A stretch of DNA of 64,000 nucleotides, taken from the NCBI RefSeq assembly GCF_013141865.1, contig NZ_RCST01000001.1:1550001-1614000 (forward strand). The letters are read 5' to 3'. Below, piece after piece: positions 18,485 through 30,579 of the stretch (positions are counted from its first letter, which is position 1; the number at the start of each line of letters is the position of its first letter). The DNA is from Methylomonas sp. ZR1 (GTDB lineage: Bacteria; Pseudomonadota; Gammaproteobacteria; Methylococcales; Methylomonadaceae). The notes beneath the pieces are model-generated. The model was not told the DNA's origin and did not search any database. It saw only the letters and a program-made list of their open reading frames with translations. Made by a program: the position numbers and the translations under genes.

Positions 18485-18501
18485 AAAAAGGATGCGTCCT
18501 T
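18485..18501 (-). terminator. Weak hairpin between nrtA and nrtB
   Basis: On the minus strand AAGGA-CGCA-TCCTT is followed directly by a short T-run. It is too weak for full termination. It could lower nrtB-nasA expression relative to the binding protein NrtA, a common need in ABC operons; that is inference. Confidence 0.4.
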
Positions 18502-18544
18502 GCATCAACATACGATCCTTGTGTAGAGCACCCACCAGAGTTTC

Positions 18545-19939
18545 TTAGTCGACAATCTTGCCGCCGGAGACGGTTTGTTTGCCTTTCAAGCCAATCGGAA
18601 ATTTGGCTAGATAATCGTTAGGTTTGTTGGCATCGAACGGAATTTTGTCGATGAAAAAGTTTTGTGAAGGCTTGATGCCGGTGTCGGCCGGAAAATCTTC
18701 CGCTTTGGCTTTACCCTCGGCCACCAATTCTTTCGCCGCAGCCAAATATATATCGGGGCGATAAACTTTTTTCGCGGTGTCGAGATACCAGTTATCCGGT
18801 TTTTGCTCGGCGATCATGCCCCAGCGCCGTAATTGCGTCAGGTACCAAACCGCACTGCTGTAAGAGGGATAGCTGGCGCCGTGGCGAAAGAAGGTGTTGA
18901 AGTCGGGCAGGGAGCGTTTGTCGCCTTTTTCGTATTCAAAGGTGCCGTTCATGCTGGCCGCCAGTACTTCAACGTCGGCGCCCACATATTGTTTTTGCGA
19001 CAACATTTCAATCGCTTCCTTACGGTTTTTGTTGCTTTCGGCATCCAGCCAGATCGAAGCGCGGATCAAGGCTTTAGTGACTGCCAGATAGGTGTTGGGA
19101 TATTTCTCGGCCCAAGAGCTGGTCACGCCGAACACTTTTTCCGGAGTGTCTTTCCACAATTCCTCGTCGGTGATCACCGGTACACCGATGCCTTTAAATA
19201 CCGCTTGCTGGTTCCACGGCTCGCCGACGCAATAGCCGAAGATGGTGCCGGACTCCAGCGTGGCCGGCATTTGCGGCGGCGGCGTGACCGACAACAAAGC
19301 ATCGGCGCTGATCTGGCCGGAAATGTCTTGCGGTGGCGCATAGTAGCCGGGATTAATGCCGCCAGCCGCCAGCCAATAGCGCAGTTTCAGGTTGTGGGAA
19401 CCGGCCGGAAAAGTCATCGCCATATTGAATGGCTTGCCTTCGGCTTTATATTTGTCCACTACCGGTTTCAGATAATCCGCCTTAATCGGATGCACCGGTT
19501 TGCCGCCCTCCATTGGCACATTGGCTTTCATTTGTTTCCAGATGTCGTTGGATACGGTGATGGCATTGCCGTTGAAGCCCATGCTGAAGGCAGTCACGAT
19601 GTCGGCCTTGGTGCCGAAGCCGATGCTGGCCGCTAACGGTGCCGGCGCCAGCATGTGCGAACCGTCCAGCTCGCCGTTCACAACCCGGTCCATCACCACT
19701 TTCCAATTGGCTTGTGCTTCCAGTTGCACAAACAGGCCTTCCTCTTCAAAAAAACCTTTTTCCGCAGCCACCGCCAGCGGGGCCATGTCGGTCAATTTGA
19801 TAAAACCGAACTTCAAATCTTCTTTTTCCAGTTTCCCGGCGGCGAAGCTGTGGTTGGAAAAGCCTAATATGCCCAGCGCAACCACCGAGCTGAAAGCGGC
19901 GGCAAGTGTCTTCGGGGTGAAAATGCGGTTCTGTTTCAT
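18545..19939 (-). CDS. nrtA: Nitrate-binding periplasmic protein NrtA
   Basis: A 464-residue protein of the NrtA/CmpA family. A signal peptide covers about the first 35 residues (ending NHSFAAGK); no lipobox Cys is seen, so it is probably soluble in the periplasm or held by its leader. Family-typical stretches include KFGFIKLTDMAPLAVA, GYCVGEPWNQQAV and LSVTPPPQMPATL. ATG 19939 is chosen because the signal peptide begins there and an AGGA site precedes it. It is the first gene of the nitrate operon and sits just below a regulated leader. Confidence 0.94.
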   Translation of the reverse strand: MKQNRIFTPKTLAAAFSSVVALGILGFSNHSFAAGKLEKEDLKFGFIKLTDMAPLAVAAEKGFFEEEGLFVQLEAQANWKVVMDRVVNGELDGSHMLAPAPLAASIGFGTKADIVTAFSMGFNGNAITVSNDIWKQMKANVPMEGGKPVHPIKADYLKPVVDKYKAEGKPFNMAMTFPAGSHNLKLRYWLAAGGINPGYYAPPQDISGQISADALLSVTPPPQMPATLESGTIFGYCVGEPWNQQAVFKGIGVPVITDEELWKDTPEKVFGVTSSWAEKYPNTYLAVTKALIRASIWLDAESNKNRKEAIEMLSQKQYVGADVEVLAASMNGTFEYEKGDKRSLPDFNTFFRHGASYPSYSSAVWYLTQLRRWGMIAEQKPDNWYLDTAKKVYRPDIYLAAAKELVAEGKAKAEDFPADTGIKPSQNFFIDKIPFDANKPNDYLAKFPIGLKGKQTVSGGKIVD

Positions 19940-19970
19940 GTCGGTTCCTGTCAATTGAGAAAAACGGGCC

Positions 19971-20024
19971 AAAAAAAAGGCGTCTATGCCCGACTTGTTT
20001 GCAAGCCTGACAGTAGACGCCTTT
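19971..20024 (-). terminator. Intrinsic terminator in the nrtA leader (attenuator)
   Basis: Read on the minus strand, AAAGGCGTCTA (20024-20014) pairs perfectly with TAGACGCCTTT (19986-19976). The 27-base loop can itself pair in part, and a T-run follows. It lies between the promoter and the nrtA start, so it must be read through for the operon to be expressed. Confidence 0.9.
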
Positions 20025-20033
20025 GTCTTTAGT

Positions 20034-20079
20034 GCTCAACAGTGAGCGGGGTTTGGGTTTACCACTCCTACACTGGAGT
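20034..20079 (-). promoter_or_regulatory. Two hexaloop hairpins, ANTAR-type antiterminator target
   Basis: On the minus strand the first hairpin is ACTCC-AGTGTA-GGAGT (20079-20064) and the second GCTC-ACTGTT-GAGC (20047-20034). Both loops have six bases with A at position 1 and G at position 4. That is the signature of RNA targets bound by ANTAR antiterminators such as NasR, known from Klebsiella nasF. The terminator hairpin starts 10 bases below the second hairpin. The regulator gene is not in the window. Confidence 0.8.
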
Positions 20080-20092
20080 ATTGCTGCTTACT

Positions 20093-20109
20093 AAGCAATG
20101 CTGATGCCA
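20093..20109 (-). promoter_or_regulatory. Sigma-54 (-24/-12) promoter of the nitrate operon
   Basis: The minus strand reads TGGCAT-CAGCA-TTGCTT, matching TGGCAC-N5-TTGC with the GG and GC elements at the required spacing. Transcription would start near 20083, so both hexaloop hairpins and the terminator fall within the leader RNA. A sigma-70-like TATAAT also lies at 20152-20147 but has no convincing -35. Confidence 0.8.
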
Positions 20110-20560
20110 GTTTAATGACTCTTGTGATAACTATATGTAAAAAACCATTATAAACAGTGTGTTACACCTATTTTTGGTGAGTCTGTTTTTAGAGAAATTT
20201 GCGGGCGCATCTTGGCATGCAGAAAAATCATGCACTCTATTGATTCGGAAGTGCTTTTTTTGCACATGCGTGGTGCGCACCGGAATGGGGAGGCTCGCCG
20301 AGACATGCGGAAGAATTAGCGGTATTGCTAAGGTCGCGGGTCCGCGATGCAGGATTGGCTGGGCCGATATGAGCTTCCCGGTGGCTGGATAGGCATTTTG
20401 CCAGGTGTAAACCTGCCTGATAATGGCAATATTTCATTTAGGCGCACGAGCGAAGCAAATTGATACAATTCGCAGCAATGATGCTCGCCGTCTATGAAAC
20501 AGAATAGGATGCAGCGAGTTTTAGGTAGACGAGTCAATCGAATTTAAGCTGGGGCGGATT
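20110..20560. other. Intergenic region between the nitrate operon and a divergent gene
   Basis: No gene is supported here. The region holds the NtrC-like site, a CACC-N7-GGTG dyad near 20164-20180, an AT-rich stretch and the presumed promoter of the divergent gene at 20561. A GGCGGATT stretch about 10 bases before that gene's ATG contains a GGCGGA that could act in ribosome binding. Confidence 0.5.
20261..20277 (-). promoter_or_regulatory. NtrC-like enhancer site upstream of the nitrate operon
   Basis: TGCAC-N7-GTGCG fits the dyad of NtrC sites (TGCAC-N7-GTGCA) with one mismatch. It lies about 180-195 bases above the predicted start, a normal enhancer distance for a sigma-54 promoter. A further palindrome GGTGCGCACC overlaps its right half. 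Confidence 0.5.
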
Positions 20561-21103
20561 ATGAAATACATCGTAAAACAAATTGCCGATGACTTTATCT
20601 TTGAAGAAATGGAGCAGGCCAGGAAACAGTTTGTCGAGGCGCTGAATTACACCATGGAAAGCGCTACGATCTTTTTCGATAAAAATCCCACCAATCCGCT
20701 GGATTTTTTTATTGCCTACGATTTTCAGCAAAAGCACGGCGACCCTGTGGTCTATGGGTTTAATTTGCGGGATGAAATGATCCGAATTTTTAGTTTGGAC
20801 GACAACAAAACCCATTCATCTCAATCAGCCCTGGCAATCAGCCAACAGCTAAAAAAACTGGCTGAGGAACTTGAAGAGCGTTACGACCCGGAACCCACGA
20901 AGACCATCGCCGAAACCCAAGAGAAAAAAGACACGCAATATGCCAGCAGCATCAATCGGTCTTACCGTGAGGTACTCAGAGAAGCGAAAGAACACGACCG
21001 AGCCGAGCAATTGCGGAAAGCCGAGGCTGCGGCTGCGGCGGCAGACGAAGGCTATCAACGCCATACGATTTTACTGGGCAGTAAGAGTGCGGCTAAATCC
21101 TAA
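20561..21103 (+). CDS. Hypothetical protein, 180 residues
   Basis: I do not recognise this protein. It has no signal peptide or membrane segment. The first 90 residues look like a compact alpha/beta domain (FFIAYDFQQKHGDPVVYGFN). Residues 100-165 are charged and Ala/Glu-rich, probably a long helix or coiled coil. It is divergent from the nitrate operon, but nothing in its sequence links it to nitrogen metabolism. Codon use resembles the neighbouring genes. Confidence 0.65.
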   Translation: MKYIVKQIADDFIFEEMEQARKQFVEALNYTMESATIFFDKNPTNPLDFFIAYDFQQKHGDPVVYGFNLRDEMIRIFSLDDNKTHSSQSALAISQQLKKLAEELEERYDPEPTKTIAETQEKKDTQYASSINRSYREVLREAKEHDRAEQLRKAEAAAAAADEGYQRHTILLGSKSAAKS

Positions 21104-21430
21104 GCCCGGCCCGTAAATATCGTCGCTCCCGCGCAGTCCGACATTCACGGGGCAGCGCTTAGCTGCCATATCACACTGCTAAGCCAATTTCCGGCTGACA
21201 AGACCAAAACGGTATTTTGAAAACGCCAGACAAGCTCACTGCGGATGCCTTGATTAGAGAGGGATCCGCAGCAGGGTTAATGCTACCATTGAAACGTGTT
21301 TAAGCAAGTGCTTTGCACTTTGCAGTACCCAATACCCCCATCAAACCAGAGAGGAACAGCCAATCCGTTGACTGTGCGTGGACTTGTCCTCACCGGTTCG
21401 AGTGTTGTGTTTGGCTAGTATGCTCTGCCT
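21104..21430. other. Gap with a REP-type fragment, no gene seen
   Basis: Positions 21109-21136 (AAATATCGTCGCTCCCGCGCAG) match in reverse the repeat at 38695-38722, so this is a partial interspersed repeat. The rest shows no reading frame with gene-like features. A GGTTCGAGTG stretch near 21399 recalls a tRNA T-loop, but no cloverleaf can be built. Confidence 0.5.
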
Positions 21431-21607
21431 TTACACCGACAACATCCAGCCGTTTGCATAAAAAATCTCAAACTCCCGGAACAGCACGAAGAATCTGCCG
21501 AATTTGATTTTGCCTGTCCCGGCTTCATTCAGATCGGCGACGGTGCCGTCGCCATACCAGTTACTGTGGATGACATCGCCGATTTGTATTTTTTCGTAGG
21601 TTTTCAT
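21431..21607 (-). CDS. Small hypothetical protein, 58 residues
   Basis: Starts at ATG 21607 with AGGGGCG just upstream. The chain reads as a small beta-rich domain: IGDVIHSNWYGDGTVADL, then KIKFGRFFVLFREFEIFY. This recalls short Tudor/SH3-like folds, but I cannot name a family. It has no signal peptide and stands alone between two unrelated units. Confidence 0.5.
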   Translation of the reverse strand: MKTYEKIQIGDVIHSNWYGDGTVADLNEAGTGKIKFGRFFVLFREFEIFYANGWMLSV

Positions 21608-21813
21608 GACGCGCCCCTGGGTATTTAATGACAAGCAGTACGCAGCATAAAAAATGCCAAAACTATCGAATTAAACGGGGGTTGGGGTAGTGGGTGGCCG
21701 AGCCTTGCCGGCTGTGGCCTGAGTGCGAAGAGCTTGATAAGGCCAGAAATATAAAAGCCCGTTTCCGCCAGCAATCGTTACGGAAAATCGTCACCGATAC
21801 GATATTTAGTAGC

Positions 21814-22794
21814 TTATTGGCCCCATGCCGCTTTCAGGCGTAAGATTTCCGGCATTATTTCCATAAACAAGGCCAGCAGGCGCGGATCGAAATGGCTGCC
21901 GGCCATGCTTTGCATCGATTTTAAAGTCTCTTCCAGCGGCCACGGTTCTTTGTAAGGACGTTTAGTGGTCAAGGCATCGAACACGTCGGCTATCGCCACG
22001 ATTCTGGCGGATTCCGGAATTGCCTCACCGGCCAAGCCCAACGGGTAGCCGCTGCCGTCCCATTTTTCGTGGTGATGGCGGGCGATTTCCGCAGCCATTT
22101 TGAAGACCGGATTGTCGCTTTTGTTCAGAATGTCGTAGCCGATTTGCGAATGCGATTGCATGATCGGCCATTCCTCTTCATTAAGCGCCCGTGCGGCTTT
22201 TAAAATGCCGTGCGGAATGCCGATTTTGCCGGTGTCATGGGTGGGGGCGGCCAATTCCATCATCGCCACTTGCGATGGCGTCCAGCCGGCGGCGCGGGCC
22301 AGTGCCGCAGAATAAGCCGCCATGCGCCAGATGTGGTCGCCGGTGTACGGATCGTTATAGTGGCCGGCGTCACCGAGCATTTCGATGGCGGCGCGGGCGA
22401 GTTGGTCCAATTCATCTACTCGCACCAGCGATAAATGGGTTTGCACCCGGCGCAGCACGATGGGGCCGGAGACCGGTTTTTGAATGTAATCGACCGCGCC
22501 GACATCGAAGCCGCGCGCTTCGTTTTCCATTTCGCCCATCGCCGTGACGAAAATCACCGGGATTTTCGCAGTCAGCGGATCGGCTTTTAACTGCGTACAC
22601 ACTTGGTAGCCGTCCATATTCGGCATCATGATGTCCAGCAGAATGATGTCAGGTTGATGTTCCCGGGCGGCCGCCAGGGCTTTTTCGCCGTTGATGGCAA
22701 ACAGCAGTTGAAAGTGGTCCTTGAGTATTTGCTGTAACACTTTCAAATTGTTCGGTTCGTCGTCGACCAGCAATACTTTGTAGCTGTCTTTCAT
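21814..22794 (-). CDS. Response regulator with HD-GYP phosphodiesterase domain
   Basis: A 326-residue two-domain protein. The receiver domain (residues 1-125) has the acidic pair near residue 11, phospho-acceptor Asp in IILLDIMMPNMDG near 57 and Lys in YIQKPVS. The HD-GYP domain follows, with THDTGKIGIP near residue 191 and HHEKWDGSGYP near 240, the motifs of c-di-GMP phosphodiesterases of the RpfG type. It starts 3 bases after the hybrid kinase upstream, so the pair should form one signalling unit that lowers c-di-GMP on signal. Confidence 0.92.
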   Translation of the reverse strand: MKDSYKVLLVDDEPNNLKVLQQILKDHFQLLFAINGEKALAAAREHQPDIILLDIMMPNMDGYQVCTQLKADPLTAKIPVIFVTAMGEMENEARGFDVGAVDYIQKPVSGPIVLRRVQTHLSLVRVDELDQLARAAIEMLGDAGHYNDPYTGDHIWRMAAYSAALARAAGWTPSQVAMMELAAPTHDTGKIGIPHGILKAARALNEEEWPIMQSHSQIGYDILNKSDNPVFKMAAEIARHHHEKWDGSGYPLGLAGEAIPESARIVAIADVFDALTTKRPYKEPWPLEETLKSMQSMAGSHFDPRLLALFMEIMPEILRLKAAWGQ

Positions 22795-22797
22795 GGC

Positions 22798-26475
<3,678 letters not shown>

Positions 26476-26669
26476 GTTGGGCCTCAATGTCGGCAAGCAG
26501 GTCAGCCGACGTTATGCCATGGATGGTGGCGATGCGGCAATACCTTATGCCAATCGACATCTTCATACCGCTAAGATTCCTCGGGGTAGGTAATTGTCAA
26601 ACTGCGGTGGGAGGGGCGTCTCGGAATCGCATAGACTGTCTAGTGATTGATCTAAACTTAAAAATCGCC

Positions 26670-26689
26670 GCTCCCGCGCAGGCGGGAGC
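26670..26689. repeat. REP-like palindrome GCTCCCGC family
   Basis: GCTCCCGCGCAGGCGGGAGC is a perfect-ended palindrome. The same element in the opposite arrangement lies at 38695-38714, with a partial copy near 21121. It sits between the kinase and the peptidoglycan hydrolase gene. Confidence 0.75.
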
Positions 26690-26756
26690 TCAGTGCTTGC
26701 AATGGATTCGCTCAGCGGCCTAACGGCCCCAACTTTTGCGGAGAAAGCTGCGTAGC

Positions 26757-27695
26757 TTATTTGCGCAAGGCATTAAAAAAACTACACTCGGGCGCGCCGC
26801 CGTTACTCTCGAAAAACACAAAACAATCGTTAAACCATTTCACAAAACGGTCGGCGTGTTCGGCGCTCCCGATCGGATATTGGCGCATTTTCCAGCGATT
26901 GCGCGCCGAGTCGTTACGGTAGATGCCGCCAGCGTTGTAAGCACATGCCACTTTGGGTGGATCAAAATGGGTTTGCTTCCACTGTCCGGCGATATAAGCG
27001 GTGCCGGCCTGAATCGAATTGCTGGGTACTAATAGCCAGGCTTTGTCGATGTCATCTTTGTTTAAAGCCGCGCGGGCGGTGGAGATTAAAGTCTGCATCA
27101 AGCCGGGCGAGATTTTATGCGGCGTACGCACTTCGTCGATAAAGCCGGGTTCTTCGCGCACTGCGTTTTGATTGCCGGACGACTCGGTGCAAATGGTGGC
27201 GATGATCAGCTCCACCGGCACTTTCAACTCGGTAGACCAATGCGTCAACGCACTACCGTACTGGCTCCACACTTTGCCTACCGTTTTCGGCTCGCCGCCG
27301 GTGCCTATTGGGGTATCGTCGCTGCCTACCAATAACCCTTGATCGGTCAATTGCCAGGACACGCTGTCCTGATAAGCATGCCGGGTTTTTAACTCGTCGA
27401 GTAAATCTTGGCCGATAACCGTGCTGCCGGCATCGTTAGCGGCGGGACGTTGCATATTCGGAGAACTATCGTCCTGGAACAAACTGCTCCAGGTTAGCGG
27501 GCCGACGATGCCGTCGCTGTCCAAGCCGTGGCTGCTTTGATACGCCACCACGGCTGCGGAGGTTTTGGCACCGAATAATCCGTCGGGCTGGCCGACACCG
27601 TTTATTTGCAGGCTTTTTAAGCGCGTCTGTACTTCCAACACATCGCGGCCGCGCAGCATAGGCAGTTGAAATTTAAGTGGGCGACTGAATGCCAT
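26757..27695 (-). CDS. Peptidoglycan-binding lytic transglycosylase-like protein without signal peptide
   Basis: A 312-residue protein. Residues 10-75 form a PG_binding_1 domain (GRDVLEVQTRLKSL, GLFGAKTSAAV, DGIVGPLTW). Residues 145-290 form an SLT/lysozyme-like domain: the catalytic-type Glu is in ATICTESSGN, then SPGLMQTL and ACAYNAGG, the usual transglycosylase blocks. No N-terminal signal peptide or membrane helix is visible, which is unusual for a wall-cleaving enzyme and recalls phage endolysins. It is followed upstream on the same strand by a lipoprotein gene and two membrane genes. Confidence 0.82.
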   Translation of the reverse strand: MAFSRPLKFQLPMLRGRDVLEVQTRLKSLQINGVGQPDGLFGAKTSAAVVAYQSSHGLDSDGIVGPLTWSSLFQDDSSPNMQRPAANDAGSTVIGQDLLDELKTRHAYQDSVSWQLTDQGLLVGSDDTPIGTGGEPKTVGKVWSQYGSALTHWSTELKVPVELIIATICTESSGNQNAVREEPGFIDEVRTPHKISPGLMQTLISTARAALNKDDIDKAWLLVPSNSIQAGTAYIAGQWKQTHFDPPKVACAYNAGGIYRNDSARNRWKMRQYPIGSAEHADRFVKWFNDCFVFFESNGGAPECSFFNALRK

Positions 27696-27719
27696 GACCG
27701 GCTCCTATCCGCTAAAGGC

Positions 27720-28388
27720 TTATGGGCAGCCGGGAATCGAAGCTTTGATTCCGGCGATGTCGTTTAACAAGCGCCGGTGATAATCGGCGTAGCGGCTTTG
27801 GCCAGCCTGCGCGGCAGCTTGGTTCTCGTTTTGTTGTAATTGTTTCAGCGCTTGGCAACTGCCGGTATCGTCGATTTGAAAACGAATCGCTGCCAACTCG
27901 GCGTTATGCAGAAAAAAAGTGGCGGCGGGTTTTAAGTCGCCGGGCGCTTGCAGAAATTCGCGGGCACAAGCGTGTAACTTTTGGTTGTAAGGCTTAGCAG
28001 CGGCTGTGCTGGTCTGTTCGCTACGCAGTGAGCGCAACGACTCGCACCAGTTTTCGAAATACTGGGCGCGTTGCCCGACGATAGCCTCGGCCGCAGCCCA
28101 ATCCGTTGTCAAATGTATGCCTTGTTCGAGTTGCTCTGCTGCGCATTGATAATTTTTGATGCTGTCGGTGTTTTGTTTAGCTAGCCGGTAACAGGCGTCG
28201 CCTTTCAGTAGATGCAATTGGTTACAGGTCTCGTCGTCGGCTTTGCAATCGACTTCCGCCCCCGCTATTTCGTGCCAATTATTTTCATCAGCGGCTTCTT
28301 TGAAGTTTTTCAATTGCCGGGTCGCGCAGCCGGAGGCTAACAAAACCGTTGCTAATAGCGGTATGACTATTTTCAGATTCGGCCTCAT
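27720..28388 (-). CDS. Hypothetical lipoprotein, 222 residues
   Basis: A signal peptide with lipobox LASGCAT places Cys near residue 21, so the mature protein should be lipid-anchored. The rest is helical and holds many cysteines (GAEVDCKADDETCNQLHLLKG, QHAC-type pairs) and repeats that recall TPR units. I do not recognise a family. Its start overlaps the end of the next gene upstream by four bases, so the two are translated together. Confidence 0.7.
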   Translation of the reverse strand: MRPNLKIVIPLLATVLLASGCATRQLKNFKEAADENNWHEIAGAEVDCKADDETCNQLHLLKGDACYRLAKQNTDSIKNYQCAAEQLEQGIHLTTDWAAAEAIVGQRAQYFENWCESLRSLRSEQTSTAAAKPYNQKLHACAREFLQAPGDLKPAATFFLHNAELAAIRFQIDDTGSCQALKQLQQNENQAAAQAGQSRYADYHRRLLNDIAGIKASIPGCP

Positions 28389-29731
28389 GACGCTTGGCCC
28401 TCGAGGATTTTGTTAATCATGCCGGAGACCGGTTTGTCCTCCGCTTGCAGCTTCTCGGTCACCACAATCAAGCTATCCAGGTCCTTTAATGCATCGGGGT
28501 TTTGGTGCAGTTTGTCCACGGCTTGCAACACCGATTCGTAACCGCCGGTGCTGCCGAACATCGCCGGGTCGCGGGCTAGGATCAAAGACTTCAATTCCCG
28601 GTCGGCAGCGGTGCGATGGAATTCGTCCAGGCCTTCTTCAAATTGCTGCAACGTCGTAAAGCCGCCCAGTTCGGCATATTTTTCGAATAATGCCGCCGAA
28701 TCAGCATTGCCGATAAAGTCGTTGACCGCGTCTTTCATAAACTTGGGATTTTCCATCTGCGCCTGAAACGCGGCACGAAATAACGGGCTTTGTCGCAGCA
28801 ACATAAAGCCGGTGTTGTCATCGACCGGCTCCAGCGTCAAACCGGCCGCCGGTGAGAAGGGCATGTGTAAAATCCGGGCTTTCCATTTTTGGTAATAAAT
28901 GCCGGTCAGTTTGACGGTGCCGGCCACCACGGCCGCGATCAACGCAGCCGGCGGCATGAAGGTACCCAGCGTAGCGCCGAAGGTATTCACCGCGCTACCG
29001 AGTATGTCTGTCAACGGGCCGTCCTGATCCAGCGTGTTTTGCGTGTCGGTGACCGCGTGCAGAGCATCTTCGATTTTACCTTCGCCCATCAGGCCCTTGG
29101 CGACATTTACGCCTTTTTCGACTTTGTTCGCCAGATCGACGTATTTGCCGCCAATTTCCTTGGGCAGCAAACCGGCCACGGTGCGCGCCATGTCGATGCC
29201 GCTGCTGACGGTTTCCAGCATGGAGCCGGTTTTGGATTGCTGTTGTTGGCTGACCGCTGCGTCGCGTTGCGTGGTTGCTTCATGGGCTTGCTGCAATGCG
29301 GCGCTTTCCGAATCGCGATTCTGGCCGCGTGCGCCGAAGTAAAAGCCGATGATGGTGCCGAGGATGCCGCCCAATACGTCCGGAAACTGATTGTTCGGCA
29401 AGGCCAAAAACAACATTGAGGCCGTGACGATCAGCATCGCGATCACACCGCGTATCGTGCCCTCCGGCAGGCCGGCCGGACTTTGAAAAAACAGCGCCAG
29501 TTGTTTTTCGCGGGTGCAGGTTTCCAGAAAGGTTTTTTGCAGATGCCGCAAATACAGTAAAAAAGCGAGCACAACCACCGCCAAGATGCCCAGCGTAATC
29601 AAAAAATGAATCGATAGTGCGATGGGTCTTTCCTCACTGTTAACGGCCGCAGTTTGCGCGGCAACGGCGAGCGGGAGCAGGCTTAGCGCGGCGTAAGCCA
29701 GGGCTTTGTGTCGAAATGTCGGTTTATGCAT
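28385..29731 (-). CDS. Hypothetical membrane protein, 448 residues
   Basis: An apparent signal peptide (residues 1-25) precedes a membrane segment at about 42-62 (FLITLGILAVVVLAFLLYL). A two-helix module at about 92-133 follows: LPEGTIRGVIAMLIVTASML and LGGILGTIIGFYFGARG. A long soluble region comes next, with one more short hydrophobic stretch near 255-275 (AALIAAVVAGTVKLTGIYY). No enzymatic motif is seen. It overlaps the lipoprotein gene, so it is part of a small envelope operon of unknown job. Confidence 0.7.
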   Translation of the reverse strand: MHKPTFRHKALAYAALSLLPLAVAAQTAAVNSEERPIALSIHFLITLGILAVVVLAFLLYLRHLQKTFLETCTREKQLALFFQSPAGLPEGTIRGVIAMLIVTASMLFLALPNNQFPDVLGGILGTIIGFYFGARGQNRDSESAALQQAHEATTQRDAAVSQQQQSKTGSMLETVSSGIDMARTVAGLLPKEIGGKYVDLANKVEKGVNVAKGLMGEGKIEDALHAVTDTQNTLDQDGPLTDILGSAVNTFGATLGTFMPPAALIAAVVAGTVKLTGIYYQKWKARILHMPFSPAAGLTLEPVDDNTGFMLLRQSPLFRAAFQAQMENPKFMKDAVNDFIGNADSAALFEKYAELGGFTTLQQFEEGLDEFHRTAADRELKSLILARDPAMFGSTGGYESVLQAVDKLHQNPDALKDLDSLIVVTEKLQAEDKPVSGMINKILEGQAS

Positions 29732-29877
29732 AAGTCCGCCTTTTGGGTAACGATCTCCTTGATCGATTAAGGTCTCTAATTAGGCTTGCCGCTCGGATGA
29801 TATACCCGCTCTATCCGCCGGTCTAGGATTCGTTCTATGCGCCTCTTGCCGTTTTTTGATGTGTCAATGACGATTTT

Positions 29878-30579
29878 TTATTCTATAGACTCGGTCTCGG
29901 GTAATTGCTGCGCCGGTTTTTTGATACGAGTGACCGGGGAAGTCCATATGGGATGACGGCGCTCCTGACGGTAATAGGTTTCGTAAAGTGCTTGATAAAC
30001 CATTTCGGACGCGGCCCAACGTTCCTTGCAAAAACTGGAAAGCATTAATCCTGAAACGGCGGCGCATACCCATCCCAGTAATAGCAACTTCTCAATAAAC
30101 AAGACCACAGTAAAAATGGCCAATATCAAAGTCAGGCTGCGCGCTAATTTGGATTGCAATTGCAACGCCTCCACCTTGGCCACCACGGGGTTATCGTTGT
30201 CCCTAAGTCTATCCAAGGCTTCGTGATATTGACTCAACAACGGGTCGTTGGTGGTTAAAGCCAGATTTTGCGCGCGCCGATACCAACTATCCGTTTTCTG
30301 GCGTTTGCGGTTTCGATATAAATAATCGTAAGTGGTATTGAGTATGTCGTGCGACAAGCGCTTGACGACAAGGGAGACCGCCAGTGTCAACAGCAGAAAA
30401 ATCAACGCGCCCGCCGTGCTGGCGGCGAATGGGTCAGGCAAACGCTGCAATGCAGGGTGAATTTGTTCGCGGTAGTTAAAGAATACTGCTACCAACGTAG
30501 CGGACGGCAAAGCGATGCCGACTTGTTCGACCGGGTCTGTGAAAAGTTTGCCGATCAGCGTATTGAGCGGGTTTGACAT
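29878..30579 (-). CDS. Hypothetical membrane protein, 233 residues
   Basis: ATG 30579 has a strong GGAGG site, so it is preferred over the longer upstream frame. Hydrophobic segments are visible near residues 22-36, 55-75 and 150-190 (ILAIFTVVLFIEKLLLLGWV, then VSGLMLSSF). The intervening part is basic and Tyr-rich (TYDYLYRNRKRQK). No known family is recognised. It lies 147 bases above the preceding membrane gene in the same orientation and may head that operon. Confidence 0.68.
   Translation of the reverse strand: MSNPLNTLIGKLFTDPVEQVGIALPSATLVAVFFNYREQIHPALQRLPDPFAASTAGALIFLLLTLAVSLVVKRLSHDILNTTYDYLYRNRKRQKTDSWYRRAQNLALTTNDPLLSQYHEALDRLRDNDNPVVAKVEALQLQSKLARSLTLILAIFTVVLFIEKLLLLGWVCAAVSGLMLSSFCKERWAASEMVYQALYETYYRQERRHPIWTSPVTRIKKPAQQLPETESIE

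Noticed and set aside
20080..20099. Hairpin ATTGCT/AGCAAT considered as the first ANTAR hairpin
   Set aside because: Its loop does not have the A1/G4 hexaloop, and it overlaps the -12 element, so it lies above the predicted transcript start.
20145..20175. TATAAT at 20152-20147 as a sigma-70 promoter of the nitrate operon
   Set aside because: No -35 at the right distance; the sigma-54 elements nearer the hairpins fit better. It remains possible as a second, activator-dependent promoter.
21385..21430. GGTTCGAGTG as part of a tRNA gene
   Set aside because: No acceptor, D or anticodon stems can be formed around it.
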